Below, piece by piece: positions 1 through 12,212 of a stretch of 64,000 nt of DNA. The first letter of the stretch is position 1. The number at the start of each line of letters is the position of its first letter. A model generated the notes under the pieces. The model searched no databases, was not told where the DNA came from, and saw only the letters and a program-made list of their open reading frames with translations. Both the position numbers and the translations under genes were made by a program. Origin of the DNA: Macrotrachela quadricornifera (taxonomy: Eukaryota; Rotifera; Eurotatoria; Philodinida; Philodinidae); NCBI GenBank assembly GCA_022393335.1, contig JAJEKB010021828.1, forward strand, positions 1-64,000, written 5' to 3'.

Positions 1-400
1 AGATAGATTTATTTAAAGTAAAGAAAATATTACTTTTAATAAATCAGCAAAAAAAACTCCATTGATATAATTATCAGTTTTAATAAAAATTTCTCTAAAT
101 AATATGAAATATATATATATATATTTCTGAATAGATAAGATTCATCTGTTTTACCGTAAGGCACTTTGACCAAGAGGATTATATTTTGCATTAAAACGGT
201 CAAAACGTTGGAATGTGTTTCGATCCTAAAAAAAAGTTTATTAGATTTAATTGCTTGTGTTTTCATTTTTCTCATTCGATTATTTATAGTAAATATTTTA
301 TTGTATTTAAATTTAAATCAATCAGAATATAGAGAAGAACAATTTTGTATGTTAATCTTATATTGTGACTAAAGAAATTATTTTTTTAATATTTACTTAC
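1..400 (-). other. Intron of the AMP deaminase gene (runs off the left edge)
   Basis: The last visible coding exon of the AMP deaminase gene ends at 401 with a GTAAG donor read on the minus strand. No further deaminase-like exon appears before position 1. The stretch is AT-rich, with an (AT)n run near 110-123, and its short open frames show no conserved residues. I read it as part of an intron longer than 400 bp, which is long for this genome. Confidence 0.7.
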
Positions 401-2293
401 AGCATGAACACCAAGCATATCAACACTTAAATCATAAGCTGTAATTTCTAATTCATCAAAAACTTCTTTTAATGTCATAATTTTTCCATCTTTTGTTTTA
501 TAAACATCTTTATCACCTGATGTTTTCATTTTTTTCTTCATAAAACGTAGTAAATGTTTTTGATTCATAGATGATGCTGCATGAATATGTGTATCAACTT
601 TTCGTACATTATAAAAATCTCTATGTGGAGTTGATTTTATTTCAGCCCATTCTTTAACTTCATTAAGTAAACAATGTAATTCATATTTAGATTTAAGATA
701 TTGTAAACGACGATAACAAAAGGATTTTAATGGACCATCGGTAATCATTGTTGATAAAAGTGTATAATCATCAATAAATTGATTACGATCAATAACTGGA
801 TAAACAGCTGGTATCCATTCTTTGTCATCATTTAATATATAAACACAATAAATACCCTTTTCTGCTTTAACATGAATATCAACTGATGGTGGTAATGGAA
901 TGTTAAATGCATCTTCACGTTTTATAACTGGCGGATGAAATGGCATGGAGTCGTCTATATTATAAAGACATGTACAATTCAATATGTAAGTTTTCGGATA
1001 TAACACACATATAGTGCAAATAAAAACAGGTTAGATTAGTGCAATCTTTTGTTAGTAGCATTCAAAATTAGAAAGAAAATATTAAGTACCAGAATGTATT
1101 CCGTTAGTTTTGTCTACACCATCAAATGTTAATAATGATGATGTTGTAAACTCATCAAACGGTTTAAGTAATGTTTGACAATTAAGAGGAGAAGAATTCG
1201 TGAAATTACCATCTAAATTAAGAGAAAATGATGTTACTATACACACACATACATATAGACACATAGATCATTAAAAAAAGTATTTGATTAATAAGCAAAA
1301 AGAAAAATAAATAAGTAGTTGATACAGACCGATACTTGCTCGATGAGTACTACATGATGCACGGCGTGATTGATCTTCGTCTTCTAATGTTTTAGTTAAA
1401 AAATGAACGAGTGTTGCCGGATATGATTGTAGACTGAAACACATATATCTTTAAAAAAAAACAAAAGATTAAAAATTTATATTTAATTTATAAAAAAAAA
1501 TATTTAACTACTTTTCTCGAATAACTAATGCACGAAGTAATGGTCCAACAGATTCTTCTGAATCTTCAATATGTGACATATCATGTAAATCACCAGCAAT
1601 TTTTATTCTTTGAAATGCTTCACTTAAATGTGTTTTTTCATAATTTATTGAATTTGGTAAAAATGATTGCTGTTGATTATATTTAAATCTTTCATTGATT
1701 TCCTTTCTTGGATAAATATGTTCAGAATTATTTTCTGATTGAAATAAATTTTTTGAATTATCTGGTGTATTATCTATATGATTTTGTTCAGTATTACGAT
1801 CTTGAGCTGCTCTATTTATAGAAAATTAAAATTATAAAGAAAAAAAAAATTTTTTTTCTTTTCTTTAAACCGATTTTGTACTGCACGTTGAAGTTCATCT
1901 TGAAATGAACTAGCAATTTCTATAGGCATTTCTGCTTCGAATGTTTCAAATGGATGAGTATAACGAATATTACGACGTTTATTAAGTTCATCAGGAACAT
2001 TATTAAGTGATGGAATATATTCTGGATGAAGAACATGATTTGGATAAATAGGTTGTTTATTAACTAAAATAAATATATATGAAAATTTATTCATTAAAAA
2101 AAAAAGAAGATTAAATTTTACTGTTTTCTGATCGTTGATCATTAATATGTTGTGATATTCCATTTGATAATTGTGTTTGAAGAACATTTCGTGCATCAAC
2201 AAGTTTTTGTTGATTCCATTCTTCATTTGAAACTGGTACAGGTCGATTACCAACTGTAACCTCTTCATTAGAATCATTTAAATTTGTACTCAT
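401..2293 (-). CDS. AMPD: AMP deaminase, N-terminal half (partial)
   Basis: Deaminates AMP to IMP in the cytosolic purine nucleotide cycle. Six minus-strand exons in phase: 2122-2293, 1871-2063, 1512-1811, 1330-1448, 1090-1236 and 401-954, giving 495 codons before the window ends. The acidic, low-conservation N-terminus leads into a family-typical REKYMCFSLQSYP segment, then FCYRRLQYLKSKYELHCLLNE and HRDFYNVRKVDTHIHAAS. The His-x-His of DTHIH is the first metal-ligand pair of the TIM barrel; the remaining zinc ligands and catalytic residues lie to the left of the window. Vertebrates carry a Cys (AASCMNQKH) where this protein has Ser (AASSMNQKH). The start is the ATG at 2293, the first in frame. 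Paralogue (AMPD1/2/3) cannot be assigned. Introns are 53-135 bp apart from the left-hand one. Confidence 0.93.
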
Positions 2294-3172
2294 TATTATT
2301 AAATATTAGTCAGAAAATATTGTTGAGAGTTACTTATGAAATCTAAAAAAAATATTGTATGTCATAAAATTATATAGAAATCCGTACAAGTGTTTATCGA
2401 GAAAAGAAAATGTGTAAAAGAAAAGAAAAAAATTAATAATCCGAGAAGAAATCGAAAGAAGTGAAATGACCTATATATATATATATAAAACCATACGTGA
2501 ATACAATTATCTTTTATATATAATGACGAATGTTTTTTTATTTGAAACATATAATATGACGATAGATTGAAAGTAAAATCGGAGAACATATGCAATTTCT
2601 TCAGTATTTTTTTTGTATTGTCAGACTGTTTGATAATTTCTTTTTTTGCATTCTCTCTTCTTCCTTCCTTTTTCTTTTTTGTTTTATTTGTTTATATATG
2701 CCTGTAAGAAGAACAATAACAAATCAACTATTTCAGACATGAATTACATTTATTTTTCTTTCCTTCAAGCAATAATTATTGAGATCAATTTTCTGGTTAA
2801 CGTAAGATAATAGACACAAACGTAATAGATTCAGTTCGAGAATACTTCTGTTAAAAATGTGTTTATTTCATTCGTATATTGTAAGACAATTTTATTTAAA
2901 AGCTATGCAAAAAAAACTTTTTCTTTCTTTCGCTTCAATCTAAATAATCAAAACTGCACACCAATGTAAAAGATAGAATAAAAGAAACGTTTCGTGATAG
3001 AATTGTATGTAATAATAATGGAAAAAAAAAGGAAAAAAGAAAATTTAATAATTAAATGATTTCTACGGACATTTACATGAATACGTTTTTCTTCTTAGGT
3101 AAATAATATGGAAAAAAAAACAGAACATGAAAACAAAAATGCAGGAGTATATTGACAAATTCCAATGTGTTA
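2294..3172. other. Intergenic: ALAS 3' flank and AMP deaminase 5' flank
   Basis: Both neighbours are on the minus strand, so this 0.9 kb holds the end of the ALAS transcript (right) and the promoter and leader of AMP deaminase (left). Several TTTATT strings between about 2680 and 2900 would read AATAAA on the minus strand and could serve as polyadenylation signals. An (AT)n run lies at about 2473-2486. No coding frame is convincing. Confidence 0.5.
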
Positions 3173-5519
3173 TTAAGCATGATGTCGCATAACTACAGAT
3201 TGTTGTTGTTGCTGTTGTTCGATATCTTTTAAGGTTAGACCAACATCTTTCCAAACTTGTTTTAATGCGTCAACTAATTGATCAATCATTTCACTTGTAT
3301 GATAAGGTGTTGCTGCAATTCTTAAACGTTCAGTTCCTCGTTCAACAGTTGGATAATTAATTGATTGAATATAGATTGAATAACGATTAAGTAAATGATT
3401 ACATAAAAGTGTAGCAAGTGCTGCATTCCCTACCTGAAAAAAAAAATTAAAAAAAACAAACCAGAATAAATAATTAATTAAAATTATAAAAATAGAAGAG
3501 AATCTTTTTTATACATGTATTGGAATGATATGGCTTGGTGACATCATCACCGGAAGCCCAGCATCAATTAATTTTGATCGTAATTCACGAACATTTTCCT
3601 GCTGTTTACGACGTAATGAACGACCTTCGTCACTCATTGAAATCTAAAATAAATATTTTTCTAGTAAAAAATATCTTATTTTTTTATATAAAATGACTAA
3701 CTTCAAGAGCTGCTAAAGCACTAGCTAAAACTGTTGGTGGCATTGATGTTGTAAAAATAAAACCTGAACCATAGCTTCGAACAAAATCGGTCATTTTAGA
3801 ACTACCAGCAATGTAACCACCAATACTACCAAATGCTTTGCCTAAAAAAAAATTGTTTTTTTTTTTGTTCCTGATAAAGATGATTTACGGAATGATGCAA
3901 AAGTCATTTTACAAAAAAATAAATAAACGAACGGTTGTTTTTCTATACACTATTCTTCTTCCTATCTGTAAAAACAGTAAAAATGTTTTGTTAAAATCCT
4001 TGATAAAAACAAATTCACTCGTTTACTCGAACCATAATGAAAATATTAAAATTGTTTTCAATAAAATGACTTTTGCACCATCGTATACTAACCAAGTGTG
4101 CCGGAAATAATATCCATCTTATGAAGTACATTATCGCGTTCACCAATGCCTGCTCCATTATGTCCATATAAACCAACAGCATGTACTTCATCAATAAATG
4201 TTATTGAACCATATTCATGTGCAATATCAATCATTGCTTCCAAATTACAAATTGAACCTATTGAATATATTACATATATACAATTAAATTCTTAATAAAT
4301 ATCTATATTTTATACCATCCATTGAATGAACTGTTTCAAAAGCAACAATTTTCGGTGATTGACGTGGAATTTTTTTTAATAATTCTTCCAAATGTTCAAT
4401 ATCATTATGTCGAAATATATGTTTTGGTACTTGACTATTTCGTATACCTTGAATCATTGATGCATGATTACCACTATCAGATAAAATATGACAATTTGGT
4501 AAACTTTTAGCTAATGTAAATAATGTTGTATCATTAGCAACATAACATGATGTAAATAAAAGTGCCGATTCTTTTTGATGAAGACGTGCTAATTGTGTTT
4601 CAAGTTTTTCATGTAATGGACTTGTACCTGATATATTACGTGTACCACCTGAACCTGAACCATGTGCTGTAACTGCATCACTAATAAGAATAAAAAGATA
4701 AATTAAATGAATATAGAAAGGTATTTGATTTTGCTTACATAACAGCCTTTTTTAATTTAGGATGTTGACCTAAACCAAGATAATCATTACTACACCAAAC
4801 AGTTATTGTACGAGAATTGATATCATCATGTAAATTTTTTTTTTCTTCAGCTTTTGGAAAATGACCACTTTTTCGTTGTACACATTTAAATATTCGATAT
4901 GAATTGTCACGTCTTTTTGCTTCAATTTTTTCATCAAAAAAAACATTATATTCAAATGGTTTTGTAATATTAACCGCTGGACGTATTATTTTTCCTTCAA
5001 AAATAAAATTTATTAGAATAGTTTTTTTTTGATTATTCTAATACAATATCATACCGAATTTTTTATTAACTTCAATTGTATCTTGATCCATATTAATACG
5101 ACGAAGTGCAATTGGTGTTGTTTTTAAAAATGGACATAAAATATCTTCACATTCAGTAGAAATAATAACTTGAAAATAAAAAAATTTTATTTAATATTAA
5201 ATTGAAAAAAATCTTTCTTCTTACTTTCACCATATGGATTTGATAGTTTTTTATTTATTATTGGTATTTGTATTTTATTTGATAGTTTTTGTCCAAGCAT
5301 TTTTTCATGAACAGTTTTTATTTCATCAAAATTAAGAGAATTTGATGAAATATTCATTGATGTTGTATTATTAGCATTAGTTGTTGATATTTTTCGAATA
5401 TATTGACTGAATATTGGACATGTTTTAGCTCCAGTATGCAGAATATGTGAAGCCGATGATCGTACTTGTTGTAAAGTTAATTGTGATAAATAAGGACATT
5501 TTAAAACAGGTATTGTCAT
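3173..5519 (-). CDS. ALAS: 5-aminolevulinate synthase, mitochondrial
   Basis: Condenses glycine and succinyl-CoA to 5-aminolevulinate, the first step of haem synthesis, in the mitochondrial matrix with PLP. Eight exons (5225-5519, 5055-5168, 4739-4994, 4316-4680, 4093-4257, 3702-3841, 3515-3643, 3173-3433) give 574 residues, close to animal ALAS. The PLP-enzyme core is clear: [24 protein letters not shown], the [12 protein letters not shown] cofactor-aspartate motif, and SGTLGKAFG with the Schiff-base lysine, which spans the exon 5/6 junction. The first ~98 residues are Ser/Thr/Asn-rich, as in a mitochondrial presequence, and carry Cys-Pro pairs at residues 8-9 and 34-35; a third lies at 110-111. 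These match haem regulatory motifs. The C-terminus ends in a Gln run and MRHHA. The ATG at 5519 lies 34 nt after a splice acceptor, implying a spliced leader exon. Confidence 0.96.
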
Positions 5520-5735
5520 TTTAGTTAATGATTATAAATGAATATTAATCTATAAAAAAAAAAATAAAAATCAAACAAATATTTTATATAGAAAATAAGT
5601 CGTAGTAATTTTGCGTTTTTTTTGATAAAAACAAGTGACATAAAAGTGAGTTTTTATTCAATGACTGTGCATATTTTTTGTCTTGTTTTCATGACGGAAG
5701 CCATTATTTTTTTTCTTTTTCTTGATGCACTTACC
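5520..5735 (-). other. Probable 5' UTR intron of ALAS
   Basis: On the minus strand a TTTTTTATAG acceptor (5554-5563) precedes the ALAS ATG by 34 nt. A canonical donor, CACAG/GTAAGT, is read at 5735-5734. Together they define a leader intron of about 180 bp, so the non-coding first exon would lie just right of 5735. The donor could instead be fortuitous and the acceptor could take a trans-spliced leader. Confidence 0.5.
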
Positions 5736-6726
5736 TGTGCAGTGCTAGGAATATCTTATGTGAAAAAGAAAAGAAAAAGAAAAGATGAGATAAATTTTCA
5801 AGACAGATTTATGCCTGATGTCATTCTTGTTAATCTATCTGGAAAAGATTGAATATAATACTAATAAAAAAAAAAGAAAAGAAAACGGCTCAAGTATGGA
5901 TAATATGATATTTTTTATCAAGAAAAATGGAAGCATGAAATGATTTTCGATATTAAACTATATATAGGATTCAATGAAGAAAAAAAAAAGCTAAGTGCAA
6001 AACAAAGTTCGTGGAATTGATGTGTGGGGAATTTCAATGTTTATGTCATGTAAAGAAAACAGGTACAATGGTGCCTACTAATTTCAACTAAATATAGAAT
6101 GGAACTGTAAATAAAGCACCAAACCATATGCACTTCGCTATGTTGTTAAAAATTCCACCCATACAAAAATAATAAAAAAATAATCAACTATTCTAATCAT
6201 ATTTTTCCATGTAAATTTACATTGCTCACTTGATGATAACAAGAACAAACTATCTTAATATACTAAAAATAGATATAAAATAAAGTACTAATCTTTAAGA
6301 ATTAGTAATAATATTATTATTTTTTTTTTTTCGCATATTCAAAATGCATAATAAACAGATGATAATAAATGCAAATTTATATTATAAACATAAGCTTTTT
6401 ATTGAATACGTTATAGAATTTTTAAGTTTGTGACAAATAAAATATGAGTCATTTTAATTTTTTTGTTTAATAAACCAAAGTAACAGATGTTTGTTTGTTA
6501 GATTGTCAATTGTGCATATTCTAACCGCAAGAAAATAAATATATTTTTTACTAACGAATAAAAAAAAGATACATAACCTTTTCTTATAATAAACATTCAA
6601 CTAGATGGTGCTCGTTGTCGAAATTATACATTATAAACATATGAATGGTTGAGTCAATAATCATTTTGATTTATTTTCTTTCTGTTTGTCCGTCATTATT
6701 CATTCATTCGATTCTTATTTTCAAAA
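5736..6726. other. Divergent promoter region between ALAS and twinfilin
   Basis: About 1 kb separates the two head-to-head genes and should hold both core promoters. It is AT-rich, with long A and T runs near 5865-5880, 5979-5990 and 6322-6332. The open frame at 5622-5852 lies over the putative ALAS leader intron and exon on the opposite strand and looks like chance. No recognisable gene. Confidence 0.5.
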
Positions 6727-8570
6727 ATGTCTCATCAATCAGGCATAACTGGTATTAAAAATTTTTAAATGAATTTGACATTTTTTTATTTATTATTTAG
6801 CAACGGAATCATTACGTGAAAAATTTGCTGAAATGAAAGATGGACATATTCGTGTTGTTGTTGTAGTTATTGAAAATGGTTTATAGTTTTTATTTTATTA
6901 ACTAAAAGAGAAAAATTCATTATTTTTATTTAGAAAAGCTTGTTTACAAAGAAGAACGTAATGCCCAACGAACATTTAATGAAGGTATCAAGAAAATAAA
7001 TAATCATATTTAATAAATCTTTTTTTATTTATTAAAGATTTCGACAAAATGATTCCATCATTAATTCGACCTCATCATGCTGCTTATTATTTTATTCGTC
7101 TTGATACAATTAGTGAAATAAGTGGACATAATTGGTTATTAATAACTTATATACCAGATGATGCAAAAGTAAAATAAAATAATATATTTATTTAAGATAT
7201 TTTTATTGTTTTTATATTTAGGTACGTGAACGAATGTTATATGCATCAACAGTTGCTACACTTAAACGAGAATTTGGTTTAACTTATATTACACAAGAAA
7301 TTCGAGCATCATCAAAAGTAAATTATTTTTTTTTTTTGGTTAAAAGAAATAATAAAAATATTTTATTTATTTTTATTAGGATGAAATGACAATTCATTCA
7401 TTTGATCAACATATACGTACACAAGCAGCACCACCACCACGAACAATGCGTGAGGAAGAAATGCTTGAAATTCATCAACGAGAAGTAAAATAAAATAAAT
7501 ATTGAATATATCTTAATGTTTATAATAAGTTTTCTTTTACATATATTTTAGCGTAGATAAATTAGAAAATCTTGAGATTTTTTTTTTCTGCAAAAATTGA
7601 TGCGTTCTTCAAAGCTTTACAAACTTATGAAAGTATCATCCTAAATGTAACTTATTGTTTGTTTTTTTGAACATTCAATATCTCGACAAAGGAACATTTT
7701 TTTCCCTGCAACCATATTAAATCTGTTTTAGAAAAAATATACCGATAATTCTTCATACATAATTTAATTTCTCTGTGAAATATATTTAAACAACATGTTG
7801 AATAATTCGATATAAAAACTATATATTTTTAGGCTACGGCGGATATTAGTGTTGATACTCGTCATCCAACTTTACAAGGACTTATGTTTCCATTTGATGA
7901 AAATGTTATTGAAGCATTACATTTATTTAAAAAAAATCAAATTGATTATATTCAATTAGTAAGTTACAAAGAAAAAAAAATTCATTTTTTTTTTATTAAA
8001 TTAATAAAAAAAAACTTTATTTTATTATAGAAAATTGATCATGAAAAAGAAGTTATACTTTTATCTCATTCCGAATCTCATGCAACACCAGAACATATTC
8101 AAAAATGTTTACTGGATCAACAAGGAAAATATCATATATATAGATTTAAACATGATTATAATCATAAACATTTACATTCCATTTGTAAGATTTTTGAAGA
8201 AAAGCAAAAATATTTATTTATTTTTTTTTTTAGTTTTTCTATATTCCGTACCAGGGCATGCTTCAAAAATAAAACAACGTATGGTTTATGCTAGTTGTAA
8301 AGAAAGTGTTATTGATTATATTGAAAAAAAATTTGGTATTATGTTCGATAAAAAAGTAAATTTATTTATTTTTATTATTTTAAATATGTTTTTTTTATTT
8401 TTTAGTTGGAAATTTGTGATCCAAATGATCTTACAATAGAATATCTTATGCAAGAACTTCATCCAGAAATATTAGCAAATACAACAAAATCATCATTTGC
8501 TAAACCAAAAGCACCATCAACCCGTGGTCCACGTCGATTAGTTAAAACATTTGATAATTCCGATGAATAA
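6727..8570 (+). CDS. TWF: Twinfilin (two ADF-homology domains)
   Basis: Actin-monomer-sequestering and barbed-end-capping protein of the ADF/cofilin superfamily; acts in the cytosol. Ten exons: 6727-6751, 6801-6878, 6934-6984, 7038-7168, 7222-7317, 7380-7484, 7833-7958, 8031-8184, 8234-8355 and 8406-8570. The product is 350 residues, the same length as human TWF1. It opens with MSHQSGIT (human MSHQTGI), followed by a first ADF-H domain (about 8-140) with YFIRLDT and VRERMLYASTVATLKREFG. A linker ends in VDTRHPTLQGLMFP, and the second ADF-H domain (about 175-315) has FLYSVPGHASKIKQRMVYASCK. The tail (FAKPKAP then RRL) matches the conserved twinfilin C-terminus that binds capping protein and phosphoinositides. 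Intron 6 (7485-7832) is unusually long and contains an internal acceptor followed by a stop, a possible short isoform. Confidence 0.96.
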
Positions 8571-9190
8571 ATATTTCTTTATCTCTGTTCATTTTGTAAT
8601 ATATTCGTTTACGATTGTTTATTTTCGCATATTATTAACATATTTACATTGATTTTTCAACGCTATTAAATACAATACGTGTAATCTATTTCATTAATAA
8701 AACAGATGATATTAGTTAATAAATTAGAATTTCGAATAAGTTTATTTAGATTAAAAATCAAATTTAGATCATCTATTTTATATCAGTTAATTCGTATTGA
8801 AGGTAATAAGCAATTTACAGAGACTATCACTTAAATATTTGAAATACCGGAAGGAATCTGGCTTTTATCATAATGACACAAGGATGTTAGCTTTTCTTTA
8901 GTAAACATTACAAAATTGCCTAAGTTTCTACAATCTTCCAATGTCCACAAATGTAATAACAATTTGAGATTATATTAATCTTATAAATTATTTTATTAAA
9001 ATAAGAATAAAATGTTATAATATAATTAAAAACTAAAAATAAATTATAAATTAAAATCTTTACTTAAATATTCTTAGTATTAGATTCAATTAAGCTGATT
9101 TTTTATAGTTTGTCACCTAAAATAATCTATAATATAGATTGCGAATTAATTATCAATAATAGTGCAATATCTTACATTTTTATTTAATTT
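8571..9190. other. Twinfilin 3' flank
   Basis: AT-rich sequence after the twinfilin stop. An AATAAA near 8695 is a plausible polyadenylation signal. Beyond about 8750 the sequence begins to resemble the satellite that follows, but too weakly to call units. No gene seen. Confidence 0.45.
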
Positions 9191-12110
9191 TGACTATTTA
9201 TTCAAATATTTTGATCGTTCTAGATTGAAAAATAAATTGATAGAATATTAATGAACAGAGAAAAAGAATGATTGTAGACAAAAATTTTATTCGTATATTA
9301 TGATCATTATTATACATCTATTAAAATTACGACTTAATTTAGACTATCAAGAAAAATGTATAAACTTAAATAAAATTCTATTCAAATATATTTATCTAAC
9401 AAATATTACAAATCAAAATAATTTACGATTAAATATAAGACAAAAAATAACCTACTTTAAAGAAAATTTTCTTCCAATATTTTGCTCAAATAACCATATA
9501 TTTGTAAACTAGTTTATAATATTTAAAATAAGATAAAATTCGATTTATTCTTAAGAGAATGATTTTATTCACATAATATTTACTTTTTAAATGAAAACAT
9601 TGTCATATCTTTAGATGAAATATCATGTAAAAATTGATATAGATTAAATAGATACTATTTATATATATGTAAATGATTTTTTTATATATATTCTTAATAA
9701 AAATTAATCAAATCTTATATTATAAATGAAATAATCTAACCAAAATTTCATTTATATATTTCGATTTGTTTAAAATAAAAATTTTGAATTATTTAATATT
9801 TAAAAAATATTATAATAATTGAGATACTTTTATGAATATTTTATTCACATATTTTATTCATATATAAATAAATAAAACTTACAAATTACTCAAAATTGAA
9901 TATCACATTAAAAATGATTTAGTCTAAACAAAATTATATTCATCTATATAAATTATATTAAAATAAACCTTTTCAATTAATATCAATCATAGATATAATA
10001 TGAAAAATGATTTATATTTAATAATATTTTATTCATATATTTCCATCATTTTAGTTGTTACATTTACAAATAATGTTCTATGGAATATGTTATATTAAAT
10101 GATTTATATCAAATAAAAAAGTGTTCAGATATATCATTCGTAGATATATTCAACCTTAAGGGTTTACATGAACAAAAGAATAAGTGTAATATGAATTATA
10201 TTTAATAGAATTATATTCAGATATATAAATGATTGAAAAAACATATTTGGATTTTATATATGACTAAATAATAAATATCAAAATGAATTTTCTAAACCAG
10301 GAATTTATTCAAATATTTTGAGAAATTTAACATAAAAAAATACGATAATGTATTTGCAGAGATGCCATATGGAATATGAAGTAGATTTACCAAAATAATG
10401 TTCGAATATTTTGGTTTATTTTAACTGAATATTTTAACTTTAATGACATGAAGATGATTTATGACAAATGATCTTTTGCATTAAATTTGTGTTCGACTAT
10501 TTTGATCATTCTAAAAGATTAATCTATGTATACTATTGTTGACTAATGTTGACTGGTGAAGTAAATAGCTCTTACGAAGGTTTTATTTATATATTTATTA
10601 GTCATTTTGAAGAAAATTTTATTTTGATAATGATTTTGCATATGATATGAAAAAAGAATTTTATATACTAATATTGTATACATTTATATTATTTATTTTA
10701 AAGATTTAATTTAGATAATGCTAATGCTGAAATATGTAGTAAAAAATGAATAATTTCAAGTATTATTCTATTCAATTATATTTAGTTATTCTATTAAAAA
10801 GTATCACTTGTTAACCAAAGTTACAGTTAATATGATTAATGATTTATCTTACATTTTTGATGTTTATATTTATATATTTGGTTCATTGAAAACAAAAAAT
10901 TTAATCAATAATCTTGACTACATAATTATCTTATTAATGAATCACTCTAATGACTAATTAAATGATCGTATATTTTATTCATTTAATAATAAAGAAACTG
11001 ACACTCTAATGTTCTACAAATATGATATGTTGTATGAATTACTATAACCATGTGCTTATTTCATTCAAATATTTTGTATTACTTCTAAATACATAAACAT
11101 ATGGATACAAATTCTTGAAATTTTTATAGAAAAATGAATTGTTCTTACATATAAAATTATATTCAAATATTTTGATCATTAATAAAATTCTAATATTTGA
11201 TTAGATTGAACAAAATATGATTTAAAAAATGAATTATACACATAATAGTTATATTCAATTATTTCGATCATTTCAAATTTAAAGATTTGAAATTTTTCTT
11301 AATTTAATATGCCACATAATAGATAAATTATTCTAAGTAAAATTTTATTCGATTATTTTGATCAATTCAAATCAAATATATCAAATTTTTCTTAATTAAT
11401 GATCATGTGATGAATAGATTATTCTAATGAAAATCTCATTCGATTATTTTGATCATATCAAGACAAAGATTGAAAATGAATATTACTTAATTAAAAATAT
11501 AATAGTTAGATTTATTCTATAATCAAAAATTTCTTCAATCACTTTTACTATTTCAAGCCAAAAATCTAAAAATATTTGTAATTAAATATCATACGAGAGA
11601 TAGATCATTCTTTATAATCAAAATTTTATTCAATTATTTTAATCATTTCAAACAAAAGATTTGAAATTATTTTTCATTGAATGTATTATATAATGAATAA
11701 ATTCTTTTAACCAAGTTCAATTCAATTATTTTGATTATTTGAAATTAAATATTTTTAAAAATTAATCTTAATTAAATAGTAGATTATAAATAAATTGTTC
11801 TAATTAAAATTTTATTCAAATATTTTCATAAATATTATAATAAATAATTGTGATTAGTTCATTTAAATATCATAATATTTGAACTGTTAAGAATATATTT
11901 CTATTCGACTATATTAATCATTTCAAAAATAAATATTTAGGAAATAAATCAAATGATATCTAATAAAAGAATTGAATTTATTCAATCAAAATTCTATTCA
12001 AATATTTTTATCATTTCATTACTAATCATTTTTAAATGATAAAGATGACTATTATATGATATACAATTTCATCTGATAAGATTTTTATTCAATTATATGC
12101 ATGATTACGA
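9190..12110. repeat. Degenerate tandem satellite, period about 92 bp (array 1)
   Basis: A core close to TATTCAAATATTTTGATCAT recurs at regular spacing. Examples start near 9198, 9287, 9376, 9467, 9563, 9652, 9745, 9838, 9933, 10024, 10301, 10397, 10486, 10580, 10761, 10970, 11060, 11157, 11249, 11345, 11435, 11528, 11625, 11720, 11810, 11897, 11990 and 12084. Steps are 87-97 bp, averaging about 92-93, so roughly 32 units fit. Between cores the units share only AT-rich sequence with a loosely conserved GAATTATTCTAA-like string just upstream. Units are strongly diverged, which points to an old array. The 70-codon frame at 9300 lies inside it and is not a gene. Confidence 0.8.
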
Positions 12111-12212
12111 TAGTAGAATATCGTAAGTAATACTAGCAGTATATAAGATAAAAACCGAGTAATTTTAACCGTTACTTAAAATACTGACTATTAATCTTTT
12201 GTGAGGATATAA

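Noticed and set aside
5728..5750. CAGTGC near the ALAS leader, resembling the loop of an iron-responsive element
   Set aside because: The flanking bases cannot form the required five-pair stem with a bulged C, and the motif is on the strand opposite the ALAS transcript.
8035..8439. 134-codon ORF overlapping the twinfilin 3' half
   Set aside because: It reads through twinfilin exons and introns in mixed frames; the spliced twinfilin model explains the region better.
9300..9512. 70-codon plus-strand ORF
   Set aside because: It spans more than two units of the 92-bp satellite and has no protein-like features.
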